This document shows positions 13,601 through 24,988 of a stretch of 64,000 nucleotides of DNA, piece by piece. Each line of letters opens with the position of its first letter. Positions within the stretch are counted from its first letter, which is position 1. Under the pieces are notes generated by a model, which saw only the letters and a program-made list of their open reading frames with translations, was not told the DNA's origin and did no database searches. The DNA is from Cherax quadricarinatus. Taxonomy: Eukaryota > Arthropoda > Malacostraca > Decapoda > Parastacidae. A program made the translations under genes and the position numbers. The DNA lies in the NCBI RefSeq assembly GCF_038502225.1, contig NW_027195264.1, positions 62,001 through 126,000 of the forward strand, given 5' to 3'.

Positions 13601-14989
13601 GTCTGCCTAGTTGATGAGTGAAACAGTCTGCCTGGTTGATGAGTGAAACAGTCTGCCTAGTTGATGAGTGGAACAGCCTGTCTAGTTGATGAGTGAAACA
13701 GTCTGCCTAGTTGATGAGTGAAACAGCCTGCCTAGTTGATGAGTGGAACAGCCTGCCTAGTTGATGAGTGAAACAGTCTGCCTAGTTGATGAGTGAAACA
13801 GTCTGCCTAGTTGATGAGTGGAACAGCCTGCCTAGTTGATGAGTGAAACAGTCTGCCTAGTTGATGAGTGGAACAGCCTGCCTAGTTGATGAGTGAAACA
13901 GTCTGCCTAGTTGATGAGTGAAACAGTCTGCCTAGTTGATGAGTGGAACAGCCTGCCTAGTTGATGAGTGGAACAGCCTGCCTAGTTGATGAGTGGAACA
14001 GCCTGCCTAGTTGATGAGTGGAACAGCCTGCCTAGTTGATGAGTGAAACAGTCTGCCTAGTTGATGAGTGGAACAGCCTGTCTAGTTGATGAGAGAAACA
14101 GCTTGCCTAGTTGATGAGTGGAACAGCCTGTCTAGTTGATGAGAGAAACAGCTTGCCTAGTTGATGAGTGGAACAGCCTGCCTAGTTGATGAGTGGAACA
14201 GCCTGCCTAGTTGATGAGTGGAACAGTCTGCCTAGTTGATGAGTGGAACAGTCTGCCTAGTTGATGAGTGGAACAGCCTGCCTAGTTGATGAGTGAAACA
14301 GTCTGCCTAGTTGATGAGTGGAACAGCCTGCCTAGTTGATGAGTGGAACAGTCTGCCTAGTTGATGAGTGGAACAGCCTGCCTAGTTGATGAGTGGAACA
14401 GTCTGCCTAGTTGATGAGTGGAACAGCCTGCCTAGTTGATGAGTGGAACAGCCTGTCTAATTGATGAGTGGAACAGCCTGCCTAGTTGATGAGTGGAACA
14501 GCCTGTCTAGTTGATGAGAGAAACAGCTTGCCTAGTTGATGATTGGAACAGCCTGCCTAGTTGATGAGTGGAACAGTCTGCCTAGTTGATGAGTGGAACA
14601 GTCTGCCTAGTTGATGAGTGGAACAGTCTGCCTAGTTGATGAGTGGAACAGCCTGCCTAGTTGATGAGTGGAACAGCCTGCCTAGTTGATGAGTGGAAAA
14701 GCCTGCCTAGTTGATGAGTGGAACAGCCTGCCTAGTTGATGAGTGGAGCAGCCTGCCTAGTTGATGAGTGGAAAAGCCTGCCTAGTTGATGAGTGGAACA
14801 GCCTGCCTAGTTGATGAGTGGAACAGCCTGCCTAATTGATGAGTGGAACAGCATGCCTAGTTGACGAGTGGAACAGCCTGTCTAGTTGATGAGTGGAACA
14901 GTCTGCCCAGTTGATGAGTGGAACAGTCTGCCTAGTTGATGAGTGGAACAGTCTGCCCAGTTGATGAGTGGAACAGTCTGCCCAGTTGA
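10683..14989. repeat. Higher-order block II, copy 2
   Basis: Second block with GTGAAAAAGCC (about 10683), CAGCCTATCT (11063) and AGATGGGTGG (12353). The distance between the last two markers is about 50 bp (two units) shorter than in copy 1. Its right part changes to pure TAGTT-type units and includes the irregular zone 12873-13560. Confidence 0.75.
12873..13560. repeat. Phase-broken zone in the 25-bp array
   Basis: Truncated, fused and partly duplicated units interrupt the otherwise strict 25-bp phase. Examples are GAGTGATGAGTGG near 12881, GGAAACAGTGGAACAG near 13018, TGCCTGGAACAGCC near 13182, GATGATGCCTAGATGAG near 13256 and GATGAAACATGCC near 13368. Units on both sides are regular. The cause is unknown; repeated break repair and an assembly error both remain possible. 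Confidence 0.85.
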
Positions 14990-17900
14990 TGAGTGAAAAA
15001 GCCTGCCTAGTTGATGAGTGGAACAGCCTGCCCAGTTGATGAATGGAACAGCCTGCCCAGTTGATGAGTGGAACAGCCTGCCCAGTTGATGAGTGGAACA
15101 GCCTGCCCAGTTGATGAGTGGAACAGCCTGCCTAGTTGATGAGTGGAACAGTCTGCCCATTTGATGAGTGGAACAGTCTGCCCAGTTGATGAGTGGAACA
15201 GTCTGCCCAGTTGATGAGTGGAACAGCCTGCCCAGTTGATGAGTGGAACAGCCTGCCCAGTTGATGAGTGGAACAGCCTGCCTAGTTGATGAGTGGAACA
15301 GTCTGCCCAGTTGATGAGTGGAACAGCCTGCCCAGTTGTTGAGTGGAACAGCCTATCTAGTTGATGAGTGGAACAGCCTGCCCAGTTGATGAGTGGAACA
15401 GCCTGCCTAGTTGATGAGTGGAACAGCCTGCCCAGTTGATGACTGGAACAGCCTGCCCAGTTGATGAGTGGAGCAGCCTGCCCAGTTGATGAGTGGAACA
15501 GCCTGCCCAGTTGATGAGTGAAACAGCCTGCCCAGTTGATGAGTGGAACAGCCTGCCCAGTTGATGAGTGGAACAGCCTGCCTAGTTGATGAGTGGAACA
15601 GCCTGCCCAGTTGATGAGTGGAACAGCCTGCCCAGTTGATGAGTGGAACAGCCTGCCCAGTTGATGAGTGGAGCAGCCTGCCCAGTTGATGAGTGGAGCA
15701 GCCTGCCCAGTTGATGAGTGGAACAGCCTGCCCAGTTGATGAGTGAAACAGCCTGCCCAGTTGATGAGTGGAACAGCCTGCCCAGTTGATGAGTGGAACA
15801 GCCTGCCTAGTTGATGAGTGGAACAGTCTGCCCAGTTGATGAGTGGAACAGCCTGCCCAGTTGATGAGTGGAACAGCCTGCCTAGTTGATGAGTGGAACA
15901 GCCTGCCCAGTTGATGAGTGGAACAGCCTGCCCAGTTGATGAGTGGAACAGCCTGCCCAGTTGATGAGTGGAACAGCCTGCCTAGTTGATGAGTGGAACA
16001 GTCTGCCCAGTTGATGAGTGGAACAGCCTGCCCAGTTGATGAGTGGAACAGCCTGCCTAGTTGATGAGTGGAACAGCCTGCCCAGTTGATGAGTGGAACA
16101 GCCTGCCCAGTTGATGAGTGGAACAGCCTGCCCAGTTGATGAGTGAAACAGCCTGCCCAGTTGATGAGTGGAACAGCCTGCCCAGTTGATGAGTGGAACA
16201 GCCTGCCTAGTTGATGAGTGGAACAGTCTGCCCAGTTGATGAGTGGAACAGCCTGCCCAGTTGATGAGTGGAACAGCCTGCCTAGTTGATGAGTGGAACA
16301 GCCTGCCCAGTTGATGAGTGGAACAGCCTGCCCAGTTGATGAGTGGAACAGCCTGCCCAATTGATGAGTGGAGCAGCCTGCCCAGTTGAAGAGTGGAACA
16401 GCCTGCCCAGTTGATGAGTGGAACAGCCTGCCCAGTTGATGAGTGGAACAGCCTGCCCAGTTGATGAGTGGAACAGCCTGCCTAGTTGATGATTGGAACA
16501 GCCTGCCCAGTTGATGAGAGGAACAGCCTTCCCAGTTGATGAGTGGAACAGCCTGCGTAGTTGTTGAGTGGAACAGCCTGCCTAGTTGATGAGTGGAACA
16601 GCCTGCCTAGTTGTTGAGTGGAACAGCCTGTCTAGTTGATGAGTGGAACAGCCTGCCCAGTTGATGAGTGGAACAGTTTGCCTAGTTGATGAGTGGAACA
16701 GCATGCCTAGTTGATGAGTGGAACAGCCTGCCTAGTTGTTGAGTGGAACAGCCTGCCTAGTTGATGAGTGGAACAGCCTGCCCAGTTGATGAGTGGAACA
16801 GCCTGCCCAGTTGATGAGTGTAACAGTTTGCCTAGTTGATGAGTGGAACAGCCTGCCTAGTTGATGAGTGGAACAGCCTGCCTAGTTGTTGAGTGGAACA
16901 GCCTGCCTAATTGATGAGTGGAACAGCCTGCCTCGTTCATGACTTGAACAGCCTGCCTAGTTGTTGAGTGGAACAGCCTGCCTAGTTGATGAGTGGAACA
17001 GCCTGCCTAGTTGTTGAGTGGAACAGCCTGCCTAGTTGATGAGTGGAACAGTCTGCCTAGTTGATGAGTGGAATAGCCTGCCTAGTTGATGAATGGAACA
17101 GCCTGGTTAGTTGATGAGTGGAACAGCCTACCTAGTTGATGAGTGGAACAGCCTGCTTAGTTGATGAGTGGAACAGCCTACCTAGTTCATGAGTGGAACA
17201 TCCTGCCTAGATGATGAGTGGAACAGCCTGCCTAGTTGAGATGGGTGGATCAGCCTGCCCAGTTGATGAGTGGAACAGCCTGCCTAGTTGATTAGTGGAA
17301 CAGCCTGCCTAGTTGATGAGTGGAACAGCCTGCCTAGTTGATGAGTGGAACAGCCTGCCTAGTTGATGAGTGGAACAGCCTGCCTAGTTGATGAGTGGAA
17401 CAGCCTGCCTAGTTGATGAGTGGAACAGCCTACCTAGTTGATGAGTGGAACAGCCTGCATAGTTGATGAGTGGAACAGCCTGCCTAGTTGATGAGTTGAA
17501 CAGCCTGCCTAGTTGATGAGTGGAACAGCCTGCCTAGTTGATGAGTGGAACAGTCTGCCTAGTTGATGAGTGGAACAGCCTGCCTAGTTGATGAGTGGAA
17601 CAGCCTGCCTGGTTGATGAGTGGAACAGTCTGCCTAGTTGATGAGTGGAACAGCCTGCCTAGTTGATGAGTGGAACAGTCTGCCTAGTTGATGAGTGGAA
17701 CAGCCTACCTAGTTGAAGAGTGGAACAGTCTGCGTAGTTGATGAGTGAAACAGTCTGCCTAGTTGATGAGTGGAACAGCCTGCCTAGTTGATGAGTGGAA
17801 CAGCCTGCCTAGTTGATGAGTGGAACAGCCTGCCTAGTTGATGAGTGGAACAGCCTGCCTGGTTGATGAGTGGAACAGCCTGCCTAGTTGATGAGTGGAA

Positions 17901-18984
17901 CAGTCAGCCTAGTTGATGAGTGGAATAGTCTACCTAGTTGATGAGTGGAACAGTCTGCCTAGTTGATGAGTGGAACAGTCTGCCTAGTTGATGAGTGGAA
18001 CAGCCTGCCTAGTTGATGAGTGGAACAGCCTGCCTAATTGATGAGTGGAACAGCCTGCCTAGTTGATGAGTGGAACAGCCTGTCTAGTTGATGAGAGAAA
18101 CAGCTTGCCTAGTTGATGAGTGGAACAGCCTGCCTAGTTGATGAGTGGAACAGCCTGCCTAGTTGATGAGTGGAACAGTCTGCCTAGTTGATGAGTGGAA
18201 CAGTCTGCCTAGTTGATGAGTGGAACAGTCTGCCTAGTTGATGAGTGGAACAGTCTGCCTAGTTGATGAGTGGAACAGCCTGCCTAGTTGATGAGTGGAA
18301 CAGTCTGCCTAGTTGATGAGTGGAACAGCCTGCCTTGTTGATGAGTGGAACAGTCTGCCTAGTTGATGAATGGAACAGCCTGCCTAGTTGATGAGTGGAA
18401 CAGTCTGCCTAGTTGATGAGTGGAACAGCCTGCCTAGTTGATGAGTGGAACAGCCTGTCTAATTGATGAGTGGAACAGCCTGCCTAGTTGATGAGTGGAA
18501 CAGCCTGTCTAGTTGATGAGAGAAACAGCTTGCCTAGTTGATGATTGGAACAGCCTGCCTAGTTGATGAGTGGAACAGTCTGCCTAGTTGATGAGTGGAA
18601 CAGTCTGCCTAGTTGATGAATGGAACAGTCTGCCTAGTTGATGAGTGGAACAGCTTGCCTAGTTGATGAGTGGAACAGCCTGCCTAGTTGATGAGTGGAA
18701 AAGCCTGCCTAGTTGATGAGTGGAACAGCCTGCCCAGTTGATGAGTGGAGCAGCCTGCCTAGTTGATGAGTGGAAAAGCCTGCCTAGTTGATGAGTGGAA
18801 CAGCCTGCCTAGTTGATGAGTGGAACAGCCTGCCTAATTGATGAGTGGAACAGCATGCCTAGTTGATGAGTGGAACAGCCTGTCTAGTTGATGAGTGGAA
18901 CAGTCTGCCCAGTTGATGAGTGGAACAGTCTGCCTAGTTGATGAGTGGAACAGTCTGCCCAGTTGATGAGTGGAACAGTCTGCC
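14990..18984. repeat. Higher-order block II, copy 3
   Basis: Markers GTGAAAAAGCC (about 14991), CAGCCTATCT (15349) and AGATGGGTGG (17239). The interval between the last two is about 600 bp longer than in copy 2, a whole number of 25-bp units (24), because an internal group of units at about 15400-16360 is itself multiplied. Confidence 0.8.
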
Positions 18985-21860
18985 CAGTTGATGAGTGAAA
19001 AAGCCTGCCTAGTTGATGAGTGGAACAGCCTGCCCAGTTGATGAATGGAACAGCCTGCCCAGTTGATGAGTGGAACAGTCTGCCCAGTTGATGAGTGGAA
19101 CAGCCTGCCCAGTTGATGAGTGGAACAGCCTGCCCAGTTGATGAGTGGAACAGCCTGCCTAGTTGATGAGTGGAACAGTCTGCCCAGTTGATGAGTGGAA
19201 CAGTCTGCCCAGTTGATGAGTGGAACAGTCTGCCCAGTTGATGAGTGGAACAGCCTGCCCAGTTGATGAGTGGAACAGCCTGCCCAGTTGATGAGTGGAA
19301 CAGCCTGCCTAGTTGATGAGTGGAACAGTCTGCCCAGTTGATGAGTGGAACAGCCTGCCCAGTTGTTGAGTGGAACAGCCTATCTAGTTGATGAGTGGAA
19401 CAGCCTGCCCAGTTGATGAGTGGAACAGCCTGCCTAGTTGATGAGTGGAACAGCCTGCCCAGTTGATGACTGGAACAGCCTGCCCAGTTGATGAGTGGAG
19501 CAGCCTGCCCAGTTGATGAGTGGAACAGCCTGCCCAGTTGATGAGTGAAACAGCCTGCCCAGTTGATGAGTGGAACAGCCTGCCCAGTTGATGAGTGGAA
19601 CAGCCTGCCTAGTTGATGAGTGGAACAGCCTGCCCAGTTGATGAGTGGAACAGCCTGCCCAGTTGATGAGTGGAACAGCCTGCCCAGTTGATGAGTGGAA
19701 CAGCCTGCCTAGTTGATGAGTGGAACAGCCTGCCCAGTTGATGAGTGGAACAGCCTGCCCAGTTGATGAGTGGAACAGCCTGCCCAATTGATGAGTGGAG
19801 CAGCCTGCCCAGTTGATGAGTGGAACAGCCTGCCCAGTTGATGAGTGGAACAGCCTGCCCAGTTGATGAGTGGAACAGCCTGCCCAGTTGATGAGTGGAA
19901 CAGCCTGCCTAGTTGATGATTGGAACAGCCTGCCCAGTTGATGAGAGGAACAGCCTGCCCAGTTGATGAGTGGAACAGCCTGCGTAGTTGTTGAGTGGAA
20001 CAGCCTGCCTAGTTGATGAGTGGAACAGCCTGCCTAGTTGTTGAGTGGAACAGCCTGTCTAGTTGATGAGTGGAACAGCCTGCCCAGTTGATGAGTGGAA
20101 CAGTTTGCCTAGTTGATGAGTGGAACAGCCTGCCTATTTGATGAGTGGAACAGCCTGCCTAGTTGTTGAGTGGAACAGCCTGCCTAGTTGATGAGTGGAA
20201 CAGCCTGCCTAGTTCATGACTTGAACAGCCTGCCTAGTTGTTGAGTGGAACAGCCTGCCTAGTTGATGAGTGGAACAGCCTGCCTAGTTGTTGAGTGGAG
20301 CAGCCTGCCTAGTTGATGAGTGGAACAGTCTGCCTAGTTGATGAGTGGAATAGCCTGCCTAGTTGATGAATGGAACAGCCTGGTTAGTTGATGAGTGGAA
20401 CAGCCTACCTAGTTGATGAGTGGAACAGCCTGCTTAGTTGATGAGTGGAACAGCCTACCTAGTTCATGAGTGGAACATCCTGCCTAGATGATGAGTGGAA
20501 CAGCCTGCCTAGTTGAGATGGGTGGATCAGCCTGCCCAGTTGATGAGTGGAACAGCCTGCCTAGTTGATTAGTGGAACAGCCTGCCTAGTTGATGAGTGG
20601 AACAGCCTGCCTAGTTGATGAGTGGAACAGCCTGCCTAGTTGATGAGTGGAACAGCCTGCCTAGTTGATGAGTGGAACAGCCTGCCTAGTTGATGAGTGG
20701 AACAGCCTACCTAGTTGATGAGTGGAACAGCCTGCATAGTTGATGAGTGGAACAGCCTGCCTAGTTGATGAGTTGAACAGCCTGCCTAGTTGATGAGTGG
20801 AACAGCCTGCCTAGTTGATGAGTGGAACAGTCTGCCTAGTTGATGAGTGGAACAGCCTGCCTAGTTGATGAGTGGAACAGCCTGCCTGGTTGATGAGTGG
20901 AACAGTCTGCCTAGTTGATGAGTGGAACAGCCTGCCTAGTTGATGAGTGGAACAGTCTGCCTAGTTGATGAGTGGAACAGCCTACCTAGTTCAAGAGTGG
21001 AACAGTCTGCGTAGTTGATGAGTGAAACAGTCTGCCTAGTTGATGAGTGGAACAGCCTGCCTAGTTGATGAGTGGAACAGCCTGCCTAGTTGATGAGTGG
21101 AACAGCCTGCCTAGTTGATGAGTGGAACAGCCAGCCTGGTTGATGAGTGGAACAGCCTGCCTAGTTGATGAGTGGAACAGTCAGCCTAGTTGATGAGTGG
21201 AATAGTCTACCTAGTTGATGAGTGGAACAGTCTGCCTAGTTGATGAGTGGAACAGTCTGCCTAGTTGATGAGTGGAACAGCCTGCCTAGTTGATGAGTGG
21301 AACAGCCTGCCTAATTGATGAGTGGAACAGCCTGCCTAATTGATGAGTGGAACAGCCTGTCTAGTTGATGAGAGAAACAGCTTGCCTAGTTGATGATTGG
21401 AACAGCCTGCCTAGTTGATGAGTGGAACAGTCTGCCTAGTTGATGAGTGGAACAGTCTGCCTAGTTGATGAGTGGAACAGCCTGCCTAGTTGATGAGTGG
21501 AACAGCCTGTCTAGTTGATGAGAGAAACAGCTTGCCTAGTTGATGATTGGAACAGCCTGCCTAGTTGATGAGTGGAACAGCCTGCCTAGTTGATGAGTGG
21601 AACAGCCTGCCTAGTTGATGAGTGGAACAGCCTGCCTAGTTGATGAGTGGAAAAGCCTGCCTAGTTGATGAGTGGAACAGCCTGCCTAGTTGATGAGTGG
21701 AGCAGCCTGCCTAGTTGATGAGTGGAAAAGCCTGCCTAGTTGATGAGTGGAACAGCCTGCCTAGTTGATGAGTGGAACAGCCTGCCTAATTGATGAGTGG
21801 AACAGCATGCCTAGTTGATGAGTGGAACAGCCTGTCTAGTTGATGAGAGGAACAGCTTGC
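18985..21860. repeat. Higher-order block II, copy 4
   Basis: Markers GTGAAAAAGCC (about 18986), CAGCCTATCT (19376), AGATGGGTGG (20516), then GCATAGTTG (about 20742), CAGTCAGCC (about 21180) and GAGAAACAGCTTGCC (about 21373). These match copy 3 in order. Partial echoes follow at 22143 (AGATGGGTGG) and at 22530 and 23457 (CAGTCAGCC). Confidence 0.75.
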
Positions 21861-23968
21861 CTAGTTGATGAGTGGAACATCCTGCCTAGTTGATGAGTGG
21901 AACAGTCTGCCTAGTTGATGAGTGGAACAGTCTGCCTAGTTGATGAGTGGAACAGCCTGCCTAGTTGATGAGTGGAACAGCCTGCCTAGTTGTTGAGTGG
22001 AACAGCCTGCCTAGTTGATGAGTGGAACAGTCTGCCTAGTTGATGAGTGGAATAGCCTGCCTAGTTGATGAATGGAACAGCCTGCTTAGTTGATGACTGG
22101 AACAGCCTGCCTAGATGATGAGTGGAACAGCCTGCCTAGTTGAGATGGGTGGAACAGCCTGCCCAGTTGATGAGTGGAACAGCCTGCCTTGTTGATGAGT
22201 GGAACAGCCTGCCAAGTTGCTGAGTGGAACATCCTGCCTAGTTGATGAGTGGAGCAGCCTGCCTAGTTGATGAGTGGAACAGCCTGCCTAGTTGATGAGT
22301 GGAACAGCCTACCTAGTTGATGAGAGGAACAGCCTGCATAGTTGATGAGTGGAACAGCCTGCCTAGTTGATGAGTTGAACAGCCTGCCTAGTTGATGAGT
22401 GGAACAGCCTGCCTAGTTGATGAGTGGAACAGCCTGCCTAGTTGATGAGTGGAACAGCCTGCCTAGTTGATGAGTTGAACAGCCTGCCTGGTTGATGAGT
22501 GGAACAGCCTGCCTAGTTGATGAGTGGAACAGTCAGCCTAGTTGATGAGTGGAATAGTCTACCTAGTTGAAGAGTGGAACAGTCTGCCTAGTTGATGAGT
22601 GGAACAGTCTGCCTAGTTGATGAGTGGAACAGCCTGCCTAGTTGATGAGTGGAACAGCCTGCCTAATTGATGAGTGGAACAGCATGCCTAGTTGATGAGT
22701 GGAACAGCCTGTCTAGTTGATGAGAGGAACAGCTTGCCTAGTTGATGAGTGGAACAGCCTGCCTAGTTGATGAGTGGAACAGTCTGCCTAGTTGATGAGT
22801 GGAACAATCTGCCTAGTTGATGAGTGGAACAGTCTGCCTAGTTGATGAGTGGAACAGCCTGCCTAGTTGATGAGTGGAACAGCCTGCCTAGTTGATGAGT
22901 GGAACAGCCTGCCTAGTTGATGAGTGGAACAGCCTGCCTAGTTGATGAGTGAAGCAGCCTGCCTAGTTGATGAGTGGAAAAGCCTGCCTAGTTGATGAGT
23001 GGAACAGCCTGCCTAGTTGATTAGTGGAACAGCCTGCCTAGTTGATGAGTGGTACAGCCTGCCTAGTTGATGAGTGGAACAGTCTGCCTAGTTGATGAGT
23101 GGAACAGCCTGCCTAGTTGATGAGTGGAACAGTCTGCCTAGTTGATGAGTGGAACAGCCTGCCTAGTTGATGAGTGGAACAGCCTGCCTAGTTGATGAGT
23201 GGAACAGCCTGCCTAGTTGATGAGGGGAACAGTCTGCCTAGTTGATGAGTGGAACAGCCTGCCTAGTTGATGAGTGAAACAGCCTGCCTAGTTGATGAGT
23301 GGAACAGCCTGCCTAGTTGATGAGTGGAACAGCCTGCCTAGTTGATGAGTGGAACAGCCTGCCTAGTTGATGAGTGGAACAGCCTGCCTAGTTGATGAGT
23401 TGAACAGCCTGCCTGGTTGATGAGTGGAACAGCCTGCCTAGTTGATGAGTGGAACAGTCAGCCTAGTTGATGAGTGGAATAGTCTACCTAGTTGAAGAGT
23501 GGAACAGTCTGCCTAGTTGATGAGTGGAACAGTCTGCCTAGTTGATGAGTGGAACAGCCTGCCTAGTTGATGAGTGGAACAGCCTGCCTAATTGATGAGT
23601 GGAACAGCATGCCTAGTTGATGAGTGGAACAGCCTGTCTAGTTGATGAGAGGAACAGCTTGCCTAGTTGATGAGTGGAACAGCCTGCCTAGTTGATGAGT
23701 GGAACAGTCTGCCTAGTTGATGAGTGGAACAATCTGCCTAGTTGATGAGTGGAACAGTCTGCCTAGTTGATGAGTGGAACAGCCTGCCTAGTTGATGAGT
23801 GGAACAGCCTGCCTAGTTGATGAGTGGAACATCCTGCCTAGTTGATGAGTGGAACAGCCTGCCTAGTTGATTAGTGGAAGAGTCTGCCAAGTTGATGAGT
23901 GGAACAGCCTGCCTAGTTGAGGAGTGGAACAGCCTGCCTAGTTGATGAGTGGAACAGCCTGCCTAGTT

Positions 23969-24118
23969 GATGAGTGGAACAGCCTGCCTAGTAGGGTTAT
24001 TGAGGCTAAGACCTTGGATAGTTTCAAATTTAGGTTGGATAAATACATTAGTGAGAGCGGTTGGATTTGTGTGGGACTTGCTCATGAGTTAATAGAATTA
24101 TCAAAGCTTGTCCCTTGA
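23969..24118 (+). pseudogene. LINE reverse transcriptase C-terminus fused to the satellite
   Basis: Reading from the last satellite unit gives an uninterrupted frame of 49 codons and a TGA stop at 24116-24118. It contains WNSLPSRV, then EAKTLDSF and FRLDKY. This is the conserved C-terminal tail of CR1/Jockey-type LINE ORF2 proteins, downstream of the RT palm. Everything upstream of WNSLPS is missing: the next bases to the left are 25-bp satellite units that keep the same GTGGAACAGCCTGCCTAGT text. The piece cannot encode an enzyme. A decayed relative of the WNSL motif (with EVVEAGS-like context) sits in the minus-strand LINE near 42950-43000. The assignment to a LINE tail is strong; the exact clade is uncertain. 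Confidence 0.85.
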
Positions 24119-24234
24119 GTAGAACTGAAAATTGGATTGGGCAAATATTCTGTTAGTGGGATGGATTGTGAAGGACCTGCCTAGCATGGGCCAACAGGCC
24201 TGCTGCAGTGTTCCTCCTTTCTTATGTTCTTATG
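24119..24234 (+). mobile_element. LINE 3' UTR and terminus
   Basis: Continues from the LINE stop codon to a terminal CTTATGTTCTTATG, the 3' end of a widespread decapod retroposon family as I remember it. The last 45 bp or so (about 24190-24234) reappear in inverted orientation at 40546-40590, attached there to a different body. The trinucleotide array starts at the last base. Confidence 0.75.
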
Positions 24235-24988
24235 GTGTTGGTGGTAGTGGTGGTGGTGATAGTGGTAGTGGTGGTGGTGATAGTGGTAGTGGTGGTGGAG
24301 GTGGTAGTTGAGATGTATGTGGTGGAGGTGGTGTAGCTGATGGTAATGATAGTGGTGGTTGTGGTGATAGTGATAGTGGTGATAGTGCTACTGGTGGTCA
24401 TGGTGGTAGTGGTAGTTACTGTGGTGGTGGAGGTAGTGTTGGTGGGGGTGGTAGTTATAGTGGTCGTCGTGGCTGTTGTGGTGATATTGGTGGTAGTGGT
24501 GGTGGTGATGGTAGTTTTCGTGGTAGTGGTGGTGGCAGTGACGGTGGTGGTAGTGGTGGTGGTAGTGGAGGTGGTAGTGTTAGTGGTGGTACTGATAGTA
24601 GTGGTTGTGGTGATAGTGGTAGTTGTGGTGATGGTAGTAGTGGTGGTGGTAGTGGTGGTATCCGGGATGGTGGTTGGTGGTGGTTGTGGTTGTAGTAGTA
24701 GTGGTTGTGGTGATGGTAGTGGTGGTGGTGCTGGTGGTAGTGTTGGTGGCGGTGGTGGTGATAGTGGTGTTGGTGGTTGTTGTGGTGGTAGTGGTGGTTG
24801 TGGTGGTGACGGTAGTTTTCGTGGTAGTGGTAGTGGTGCTGGTGGTGGTGGTGATATAGGTGGTGGTAGTGGTGGTGGTTGTAGTGATTGTGTTAGTGGT
24901 AGTGGTGGTGGTGGTAGTTGTGGTGGTAGTGGTAGTGGTGATGGTGGTAATGGTGGTGCTGGTGGTAGTGGTAGTAGTGGTGGTGGTG
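24234..24988. repeat. GTG/GTA trinucleotide array, left part
   Basis: Imperfect GTGGTAGTG-type trinucleotide repeat starting directly at the LINE 3' terminus. It is the left part of an array now split by the LTR element; the right part resumes at 32765. It is translated as Val-rich or Gly/Ser-rich in different plus frames and Thr-rich on the minus strand, all of which are low-complexity artefacts. Confidence 0.9.
24984..24988. other. Left target-site duplication of the LTR complex
   Basis: TGGTG lies directly before the first LTR (24989) and again directly after the last LTR (32765-32769). Five bases is the usual size for Ty3/gypsy insertions. Because the target is a GTG/GTA microsatellite, part of this match could be chance. 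Confidence 0.55.

Larger units (their letters stand above)
1..23992. repeat. Giant 25-bp minisatellite array
   Basis: About 960 tandem copies of a 25-bp unit (a clear example is 23969-23992 plus the preceding copies). The core is GTGGAACAGCCTGCCTAGT preceded by GATGA. The main variants are C or T in TGCC(C/T)AGTT and C or T in CAG(C/T)CTG. Because 25 is not a multiple of 3, the reading frame rotates every unit and a 75-bp, 25-residue peptide periodicity appears on the minus strand. Minus-strand frames stay open only where the CAGTT form dominates, because the TAGTT form gives an in-frame TAG. The array enters at the left window edge, so its true length is unknown. The right end is fused in frame to a LINE 3' end (see 23969-24118). 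I see no gene inside it. Confidence 0.97.

Noticed and set aside
470..19787. Minus-strand ORFs in the 25-bp array (up to 521 codons) with a 25-residue repeat
   Set aside because: They follow the 75-bp frame rotation and end wherever a TAGTT unit occurs. The same peptide is produced in any frame, so coding constraint is not shown.
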